Shown here in pieces: positions 56,401 through 64,000 of a stretch of 64,000 nucleotides of DNA. The position numbers and the translations under genes were made by a program. Positions within the stretch are counted from its first letter, which is position 1. Each line of letters starts with the position of its first letter. Source of the stretch: Lagopus muta (Eukaryota; Chordata; Aves; Galliformes; Phasianidae); NCBI RefSeq assembly GCF_023343835.1, contig NC_064443.1, positions 2,232,001-2,296,000 of the forward strand, read 5' to 3'. Below the pieces are notes generated by a model. It was not told where the DNA came from, made no database searches, and worked only from the letters and a program-made list of their open reading frames with translations.

Positions 56401-57424
56401 AATCCTGTGTACCCCCCAAATATTTCTGTCCTCCTCTGTACGTTGTGTCCTGCCCCACGGTGCCCATCTACGCCCTGAGTATTGCACTCCCTCTTAGAGC
56501 CTGAATCACCCTTAAATCCCTCAGTTTCCCCTTAAGTCCTCTGCCCCCTTGCCGAGTTCCCCCAGTTTTTCCCCAAATCCCAGTCTGACTTTGCCAACAT
56601 CCCCCAGTCTTGCCACACGTCCCACGCTGCCCATGTCACACAGGTTTTCCCCAGGTTTCCTGTAGCCTCAAACACGCAGTGTCACCCCAAATCCCCCACC
56701 CTAGCCCTATCTCCCATTGCCCCAGTCCCACAGCTACAGCCCATGTCCCGCGTTGTCCAAGTCCCCCGTAGCCCCAAGTCCCCAACTTTCACCCCAACGT
56801 CCCCCATCCTCTCAGCTCCCTGCAGGATACTCGAGGTACTCCAGTGCCTTCTGGTCGATGGTGCCTATGCTGTTGTACACCAGAGTGCTGGACAACAGCA
56901 GCGCCAGTGTGAAGATCCAGGCGTCGTTTTGGCTGTCACCCTGTGCCCACAGCTGGGTTAGGGGTGCTCTGGACTCCGGGGGGAGATGTGGGGCCAGCCT
57001 TCCCCCCGGCACCCACCTTGGTGGGGTCTCCCAGCCCCTCGGTGTCCAGCAGCACCAGCATCGCTTCGGGCCGCTGTGGGTGAGGCAGGCACCACATCCA
57101 GATGCCCTTGGTCTCTGCCTGCACCGTGGGGCCCAGCGGGAAGCCTGCAGGTGGCGAGCCGTCAGGAATCCCCAGCATACCCCAAAACGCCCCGCAGTGA
57201 ACGAATGCATGGGCTTCTGCCCCCAGCTCACCAGTGCGCTTCTGTGCCAGCCGGTTCATCAGGAAGGACTTCCCAGTGCGGTAGGGCCCGGCGATGGCCA
57301 CCACCACCAGGGGCTGGGCCACCTCCTGCAGCACTGCCAGCGCCGTGGGGTCCAGGGACAGCTCGCCATTCTTGTTGTTCACCAGGCACAGCGGGGCCGG
57401 CATCGGGAGCACCAGAGCATCCAT
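53463..57424 (-). CDS. GBP: Guanylate-binding protein GBP-A, unit 3 copy (639 aa)
   Basis: Exons: 57232-57424, 57017-57144, 56831-56940, 56134-56351, 55808-56050, 55020-55294, 54584-54796, 54408-54510 and 53463-53899. Same length and long C-terminal tail as unit 1, with the stop codon again inside AATAAA (53462-53467). The protein is almost identical to unit 1; one visible change is Lys for Asn in [10 protein letters not shown], the unit 2 residue. All GTPase motifs are intact ([19 protein letters not shown]). No CaaX box. Confidence 0.95.
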
Positions 57425-57456
57425 GGTTGTGCTGCTGTGTGCGGCTTTGCAGTGAT

Positions 57457-57473
57457 GAAACGGAAAGAGAAAG
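57457..57473. promoter_or_regulatory. IRF/ISRE-like element upstream of GBP-A (unit 3)
   Basis: Same triple GAAANN core as at 10246-10262. Confidence 0.6.
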
Positions 57474-57982
57474 CAAACCCAGCCCTCCCCCTGCTGTTGG
57501 TTTTCCCTTCCTGTAAACACCCATCGCTTCCCCGAAATCACAATGCCTCAGCTGTGGCCTTCATTCTTGTAGGGGCAGCTGGCACAGGTACAGCATATCG
57601 CAACCGGTTGGAGACAACACCCATCCTATTATCCAGACTGAAGGACTTCCACTATGGTGCAGCCCAGCGATGGACACGTCCACCAAAGGGCTGGTGATCC
57701 CGCACTGCACATCAGCACTGTGTCTGTGTGTGTGTGGGGGGGTGACAGACAGCATGCTGCTGTAGCAAACCAGGCAGAGGGGGGCCAGCGTCAGGGGCTC
57801 CAGAGCCTGCTTGGCCATGCAGCTGCCAGAACCGAAAGGGAAAGCACACCCAGCTGCTATGGACGCATTTCCTGCTGCTGCTTCCTTTGCTTTACCCAAA
57901 CAGGGCCCAGTGCTGTCCCAAAATGACAACACCTGGAAAGCGTCACAGAATTTATTGCATGGGCAGCTGGCAGGGCACAGGG

Positions 57983-58210
57983 CTACACATGGCTGTCCTC
58001 ATCGCTGTCCTCATCGCTGACCTCCTCTTCGCTGTCACTGTCTGACAGCACGAGCTGAAGAGATGTGAGCAGATTACTCAGGAAGTTCACACCCGTGCGG
58101 CACCATGAGGAGATCTCCATTTCCCTCTTCTCCTTCTGCATCTGCTCCATCATCTGCTGCATTGCCATCTCCATGCGTTTGAAACCCTCGTTCATCAGTG
58201 CCTTGCACTG
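57983..58210 (-). CDS. Orphan GBP terminal exon with acidic tail (unit 3)
   Basis: Copy of 10780-11007, peptide identical, acceptor and AATAAA (57951-57956) kept. Just downstream of it (about 57905-57915) unit 3 has an 8-bp shorter, rewritten stretch compared with units 1 and 2. Confidence 0.55.
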   Translation of the reverse strand, partial: QCKALMNEGFKRMEMAMQQMMEQMQKEKREMEISSWCRTGVNFLSNLLTSLQLVLSDSDSEEEVSDEDSDEDSHV

Positions 58211-58212
58211 CT

Positions 58213-58808
58213 GTGGGATAGGGAGTGGGGTTGCTGCCACCACACGGTGCCGCGGTGCAGCCACAATGCAACAGCACCACCACCGAGCAGCTTAATGCAG
58301 ACACGGTGTGCTGGGAGCACCACAGAGCAAGTCCATGGTACGTGTGCAACGTGCCAGCATCACCACACACCTTCCTGGCACAGCCACACAGGCCCATGGG
58401 GGAGCTACAGTGTGCTGGTGCCACCACCACACAGCGTCACAAACCTATGGAATAGACATTACATAGCCAGCAATGCCGTCTAACACCATCACGGTGACCA
58501 CCTTCACAGCCACAGCATGCCAGTACCACCGCACATCAGAACCATGCTACAGCCACAGTGTGACACTAACAGCACACAACACCACTTTCCCATTACACAA
58601 TAGTCATGGTGCAGCCACAGTGCCTCTGTACCGCCACACAACACCTCCATGGTACCGCCATTGTGCTCCAGCGCCACAACCCTGTACCTCCAGTGCCGCA
58701 GCCAAAATGCACCTGTACCACCACACAGTCACACACCATCACGGTACAGCCAGAGTGTGCCTGCACCACTGCACAACAGCATCACTGCCCACCCTCTGCT
58801 GCTGTTTG
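58213..58808. repeat. CACCA-rich degenerate minisatellite (unit 3)
   Basis: Copy of 11010-11605; follows unit 1 (caccatcacggtacag). Confidence 0.6.
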
Positions 58809-58810
58809 TA

Positions 58811-60256
58811 TGGAGGGAGCTGGTTGATGCAGTTGCTGAACCTCTCTCCATCATCATTGAAATGTCCGGGCTGTCAGGAGATGGAGACTGGAAAAAGGCG
58901 AACGTAGCTGCCATGCGTAAGAAAGGGGGGAAGGAGAACCCGGGGAAATTCAGGCTGACAAGCCTGATCTGTGTGCCTGGGAAGGTCATGGAGCAGATCG
59001 TGGATGACACACTAAGGCTCATGAGTGACGACCAGGTGACCCCAGGCAGCTGGCACGGCTTTGCCGAGGGCAGATGGTGCCTGACCTGCCTGGTGGCCTT
59101 CTGTGATGGAGTGACGGCACTGGGGGACAATGGAAAGGCGACTGATGTCACCTACCTGAAGCTGTGCAAGGCCTTTGACGTGGTCCTGCACCGCATCCCT
59201 ATTTGTAAAACGGAGAGATGAGTTCAGAAGGTAGACTCTTTGGTGGATAAGAATTGGTTGGATGTTCACAGCCAGGTGGTTGTGCTCAGTGGCTCCATGT
59301 CCAGGTGGAGGCTGGGCTCGAGCCGTGTCCCCAGGGGACCTTCTTGGGGCTGCTGCTCTTCAGCATCTTGGTCAGTGTCGTAGTGGGATTGAGTTGGCTG
59401 ACAACACCACGCTGACTGGTGTCGCTGACACAAGAAGAAGAAGGGACGCCATCCACAGGGACCAGGACAGGCTTTGGAAGTAGGCCCACACGAACCTAAG
59501 GAGGTTCAGCAAGGCCCAGTGCAAGGTGCTGCACTTGGGTTGGGGCAATCCCAGATAGATGTGCAGACTGGAGAACTCCATGAGTGCCGCCCTGAGGTAA
59601 GGAGTTGGGTGTCCTGCTGGACAAAAGTTGGACACGAGGCAGCGGTGTGCGCTTGCAGCCCAGAAAGGCCAACTGCATCCTGGGCTGCACCAACAGAGAG
59701 TGGTCAGCAGGCAGGGAGGGGATTGTTGCCCTCTGCTCTGCTCATGAAGATCTTGACCCCCACCACATGAACGATGTGAGGTTTTTGCAGCAGGCCCAGA
59801 GGAGGGCCAGAAAGACGCTCAGAGGGCTGAAGCACCTCTTCCTCTGCAAACACAGGCTGAGAGAGCACGGGTGTTCAGAATGGGGAGGAGAAGGAGAAGG
59901 CTCTGAGGTGACCTCGCTGAGGCCTTTCATTACTGAGGGGCTTATAAGCAGGATGGAGAGTGATTTTTTACACGGTCTGATGGCGATTGGGTAGGGAAGA
60001 AAGGTCTAAAGCTAAAAGAGGGCAGATTTAGGTGAGTAATGAGGAGGAGGTTTTTCACTCAGAGGGCTGTGAGGCGCTGGCACCACTGCCCAAAGCTGTG
60101 GGTGCCCCATCCCTGGAGGTGGGCAAGCCCATGGAGGGGCCTTGGGCAACCAGCCTGCAGCTGAGAGCTTGGCAGCAGAGGGTCTCTGACACCCCTTCCA
60201 ACCCAAGCCATACTAGAGTTTGTGATTCCATGATTCTGTGATTCTATGATTCTGTG
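58811..60256 (+). mobile_element. CR1 LINE, 5'-truncated, plus strand (unit 3)
   Basis: Copy of 11608-13053. The RT part follows unit 1, but around 59430-59490 it carries unit 2 bases (acaagaagaag, cccacacgaacc). Confidence 0.9.
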
Positions 60257-60440
60257 TGATGCCTGTGGTGGCCACCGCTCTGGAACTTAAAATGGAAAGA
60301 CACTCAGCCCCAATAGTCCACCCTCTGCCTCTGCTGCCTTTGCTTTCCTGGAATTAAGCCCCACGCTTCCCTGAAATGACAAGACCCTGGGCAGTGCAAC
60401 TGGATTTATTGCAGGGACAGCTGCTGGGGGACAGTCCACA

Positions 60441-62908
60441 TCACATGGGCCGCAGTTTATTAAAAAGTTTTCCTGCCGCACCAGGCAGGAATGCAGCCAA
60501 AATGCTCAGAGCTGAGCTAATCCGGGTGTCCCGCTTCCTGTTCTTCTTCTCCTCCTCCAGCTGTGTGATCAGCTCCTGCATGGCTGCTGCCTCACGCTTG
60601 AAGCCCTCCTGCACCAGTGCTTCATACTCCTGTGGACAGGGAGCCATGTTAGTAGCAGCATACAATGCCACAGCACAGCCCAGTGTGCTGCTACGAGCAC
60701 AGAACACATCTGTGGTACGCTTGCAGCACCATCACAGCGCTCACCTTCTTGTGGTGCTCCAATACGCGCCACTGCTCTTCCAGCCACGCACGCTGCTCCT
60801 CCTTCAACTGTTGCTCCAGCTGACGTTTGTGCTCCTCCATGGTGCGCCGCTGCTCCTCCAGCCATGCCTCTGCCGCCTTCTGGGCCGCCTCTGCCTCGGC
60901 CGCTGCTGCCTCCCGCTGCCGCTCCGCCAGCTCCAGCTGCACCTCAGTGGCCTTCAACACCTGTGCCAGCCCCTCGCGCTCCCGCAGGAACACCTCCAGC
61001 ACCGCCTCCGCCTGACCGCACAACCATGCGGCACAGTTCCATCGCACCTGGTGCCACCCCACCGCCCTCCCCCACACCCCACTCACCCTGACACCCTTGT
61101 CGGGCCGCCGCTTGTACTCCTCCAGCACGCGGTTCAGGTCCTCCTTGAACAGCTGTGCACCACCAGGCGCCACGTAGTCCCCATTCTGCAGGCGCAGCTC
61201 CACATCCCTCCAAAGCTCCTGCAGCACCGCATGGCACCGCTGCTCCGACGCCTCCTCGTTGCGCCGGCAGAACTCGTCCTTGGCCGCCTCCAGCTTGCCC
61301 TGTGCCACAGATCCGTGCTCAAGTGCACGGCCGTGCCTCCAAAACCCCACGGTGTGATGGCAACTCACCACCAGCTCTGCATGGTACTGGCGTTCATGGT
61401 CGGCAAAGGCACGGGACAGGAAGAGGGTGATGGCGCGTTGCTCGCAGTCCCGATGCACGGCCACCAGAGCACTGCGTGAGGCTGTGGGCAGCACCAGGCC
61501 GTGCTCCATGCCCCGCTGGTACTCGGCCACCGCCGCCTCCACTGCTGCACTGTTCTCGGCCCGTGCCAGCGCTGTCACTGCGCTCTCCACGCAGGGCACC
61601 GCGCCGCTGGTGATGGCCGCCACGTATTTCTCCGCCAGGCCTGCCAGCACTGTGAGAGGTGACGGCCACCCACACGTGTCACTGCCACGCATGTGTCCCC
61701 GTCACCGGCACGCGTCCCCCGCACGCCACCCATTCTCATGCTGCTGCCACTCACCGCTGCCCGTCACCTGGTGCCCACCCAGCAACACCTTCACCGGCGC
61801 CTCCTCCCAGATGTACCGGCAGAAGGCGTCCACCTGCTTCCGGAAGCCTGGCTGCAGCTCGTCCTCCCGCAGCTCCTCCAACCGCTGCAGATCTGCATCA
61901 GCTGCCGGCCGCTCCATCGTGAACAGCTTGCGGCGGGGAAAGAAGTTGCGCAGGCAGCTCCGCAGCTCATTGCGCTCCTTGGCCTTCTTCCCATCCCCTG
62001 CATTGCCACTGTTAGCACAGAGCCACCGACTGCGGATGCGCACGGTGACGCCTGGGGACACACGCTGGTGGCCATACCGGTCTGCAGTCGCAGTATGTCA
62101 TCCAGGTACTCATCCTCACTCAGGGCCCGCAGCTGCAGTGTGAAGTCACGCACGGTCCAGACGAAGCACGGGAAGACGCGGACAAAGTTGGATGTTGGGT
62201 TGTCGTTCTCCTCCCGCACACGGATGTGCTCTGTCAGCTCCGTTACCAGCCTGTGGGACCCACCTCACCCCGTCAGCGTTGTCACTGCAGAACCTTTGTC
62301 ACACCATCACCTCCCTCCCGGCCATCCCCGTACCGCAGCTGCTCCAGTGCCCGCTGGTCAATGGTGCCAATGCTGTTGTACACCAGGGTGCTGGAGAGCA
62401 ACACCGCCAGCGTGAAGATCCAGGCGTCGCTGTCATCGTCATCCTGCACATATATCCAAGTTACTGGGGCTCCACTTCCACGGGGTTTTTGGGACCCCAT
62501 CACCCCTGCACTCACCTTTTTGGGGTCTCCCAACCCCTCGGTGTCCAGCAGCACCAAGGTCACTCCCTGCCGGCGCGGGTGGGGCAGGCACCACATCCAG
62601 ATGCCCTTGGTCTCCGCATGCACCGTGGGGCCCAGCGGGAAGCCTGTGGGCAGTGAGCTGTCAGAAATCCCACAAGATGCCCCTCCAAACGCATGGGGTT
62701 TCCCCCTCTGCTCACCAGTGCGTTTCTGCGCCAGCTGATTCATCAGGTAGGACTTCCCAGTGCGGTACAGCCCAGCGATGGCCACCACCACCAGGGGCTG
62801 GGTGACACTGCGCAGCACTGCCAGCGCCCTGCGGTCGAGGGACAGCACGCTGTCCTTGTTGGTCACCAGGCAGAGGGGAGCCGGCATCGGGAGCATCGGA
62901 GCGTCCAT
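60441..62908 (-). CDS. GBP: Guanylate-binding protein GBP-B, unit 3 copy (598 aa)
   Basis: Exons: 62716-62908, 62516-62643, 62334-62443, 62078-62250, 61755-61997, 61369-61649, 61087-61299, 60745-61011 and 60441-60629. Protein as in unit 1 as far as I can read: [32 protein letters not shown], ending [13 protein letters not shown] box at 62952-62957. No CaaX box. Confidence 0.95.
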
Positions 62909-63087
62909 GGTTGTGCTGCTGCCTGCTGTGATCACAGACTGGAAACTGCAATATATAGTGAAGCCAGGTCTCGCTCCTCCCCACCCTCCACATCCTGTGT
63001 CTTTGATTTTCCCTTTTTTCTCTTCCTTTCCTGGAATACTAATTCCCGGAATACGGCTTAATTCACTGAAGTCACATGACCTGTACC

Positions 63088-63343
63088 ATATTGGTGGATT
63101 CACTGCAGGGACTGCTGGTGGGGATAAGAGCTCCAGCATGCTGCAGCACTTTGCTGACAGTGCCTGACACCTAGCTGGCCACTGAGGGCAGGGACAGCAC
63201 AACCACAGTGCCCATGACACCCATGGCTGCTGGATGCAGCGCTTCTCCTCCTGCAGCCACTTCATCTACAGCTGCAGTACCATTGCCTCATGCCTGAAGC
63301 AGTCCAGCACCAGTGCCTCATGTCCTGTGGGACATGGAGCCAT
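63088..63343 (-). pseudogene. GBP terminal-exon relic (unit 3)
   Basis: Copy of 15885-16140. Confidence 0.6.
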
Positions 63344-63588
63344 GCTGCTACTGCCTCACAATGCCAAGGTGCATCCACAATGCCCCGACAGCAGAGCACA
63401 GTACCTCTATGGTACAGACACAGTGTGCCAGCACCACAACACTGAACCTCCAATGCTGCAGCCAAAATGCACCTGTACCACCACGCAATCACACACCACC
63501 ACGGTACAGCCAGAGTGTGCCTGCACCACTGCACAGCAGCCTCACTGTGCTGGCCATGCAGGGCCCAGCCCCTGCTGCTGTTTGTACG
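63344..63588. repeat. CACCA-rich minisatellite, second block (unit 3)
   Basis: Copy of 16141-16385. Confidence 0.6.
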
Positions 63589-63793
63589 GAGTGAGCTGGC
63601 TGATGCAGTTGCTGAGCCGCCTGGCTGGCAGATGTCCCCAGAGACTGGAAAAAGGCAAACATCGCTGCCATTTGTAAGAAAGGCAGGAAGGAGGACTCGG
63701 GAACTGCAGGCTGGAAAGCCTCAGCTCTGTGCCTGGGAAGATCGTGGAGCAGAAAGCACTGGAAGACCTGTCAGCTGTCCAGAGCTCTTGCTC
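63589..63793 (+). mobile_element. CR1 LINE fragment (unit 3)
   Basis: Copy of 16386-16590. Confidence 0.7.
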
Positions 63794-63802
63794 TGGTACC
63801 AC

Positions 63803-64000
63803 CACCACACAGCCTCATGATGTGTCATGGCACTATGAGCGTGGATAAGAGAATTACAAGACAGATCATCCACCAAGGTGATCTCCTCCAAAAAGGTGAT
63901 TGCTCCTGTTGCTGCAGGATATGGCAAAAACTCTTAGGACCATGATTGTGATGAAGGAAGAAGAACCATAGAGTTAACCAATAGAAGGGCCGTGCCCCCA
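63803..64000 (+). mobile_element. Endogenous retrovirus fossil, start only (unit 3, cut by window end)
   Basis: Copy of the left part of the fossil at 16600-17262; the recognisable protease part would lie beyond the window. Confidence 0.55.

Larger units (their letters stand above)
47212..64000. repeat. Tandem array unit 3, cut by window end
   Basis: Third direct copy, complete up to the relic region downstream of GBP-B. It aligns to unit 1 at a constant shift of 47,211 bp to about 10.7 kb into the unit, then 47,203 bp after an 8-bp difference (near 10694-10712 against 57905-57915). It resembles unit 1 far more than its neighbour unit 2, apart from scattered sites where it shares the unit 2 base. 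Confidence 0.97.

Overview
The window is vertebrate nuclear DNA from a bird, probably a galliform. The genes are intron-rich with GT-AG splicing. The dominant interspersed repeats are CR1 LINEs with the avian (ATTCTRTG)n 3' end, and there is a fossil of a galliform-type endogenous retrovirus. High GC and short introns suggest a microchromosome. No species can be proven from the sequence alone.

The whole window is a direct tandem array of one unit of about 23.5 kb, present about 2.7 times: unit 1 = 1-23704, unit 2 = 23705-47211 (23,507 bp), unit 3 = 47212-64000 (cut by the window end). Units 1 and 3 are nearly identical at a constant shift of 47,211 bp. Unit 2 is the odd one out, with a 182-bp deletion and many substitutions. 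At scattered sites unit 3 matches unit 2 instead of unit 1, so the array looks like a dimer-type higher-order repeat overprinted by gene conversion.

Each unit reads, left to right: (i) first exon of a PHF7-like PHD/RING gene on the minus strand; (ii) 3-6 kb: the last five exons of an unrecognised plus-strand gene, interleaved with one isolated, well-bounded minus-strand exon; (iii) a CpG island; (iv) GBP-A, a complete nine-exon guanylate-binding protein (minus strand, 639 aa; 622 aa in unit 2); (v) an orphan GBP terminal exon with an acidic tail, then a CACCA-rich degenerate minisatellite and a CR1 copy; (vi) GBP-B, a second complete nine-exon guanylate-binding protein (minus strand, 598 aa; 595 aa in unit 2); (vii) a graveyard of GBP exon relics, CR1 fragments, minisatellite and a retroviral pol fossil; (viii) the body of the next PHF7-like gene (minus strand, 400 aa).

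The GBPs are interferon-type dynamin-superfamily GTPases of cell-autonomous immunity. GBP-A has a GAAANN x3 IRF/ISRE-like element 33-49 bp upstream of its ATG, and GBP-B has a TATA box. Neither GBP ends in a CaaX box. The PHF7-like protein has an extended PHD, a RING-like and a second PHD module, and probably acts in the nucleus as an E3 ligase or chromatin reader. The main interest is joint tandem amplification of two GBPs and a PHD/RING gene, with copy-specific changes at the ends of genes. All gene models were built by reading splice sites and frames by eye; no database search was run.
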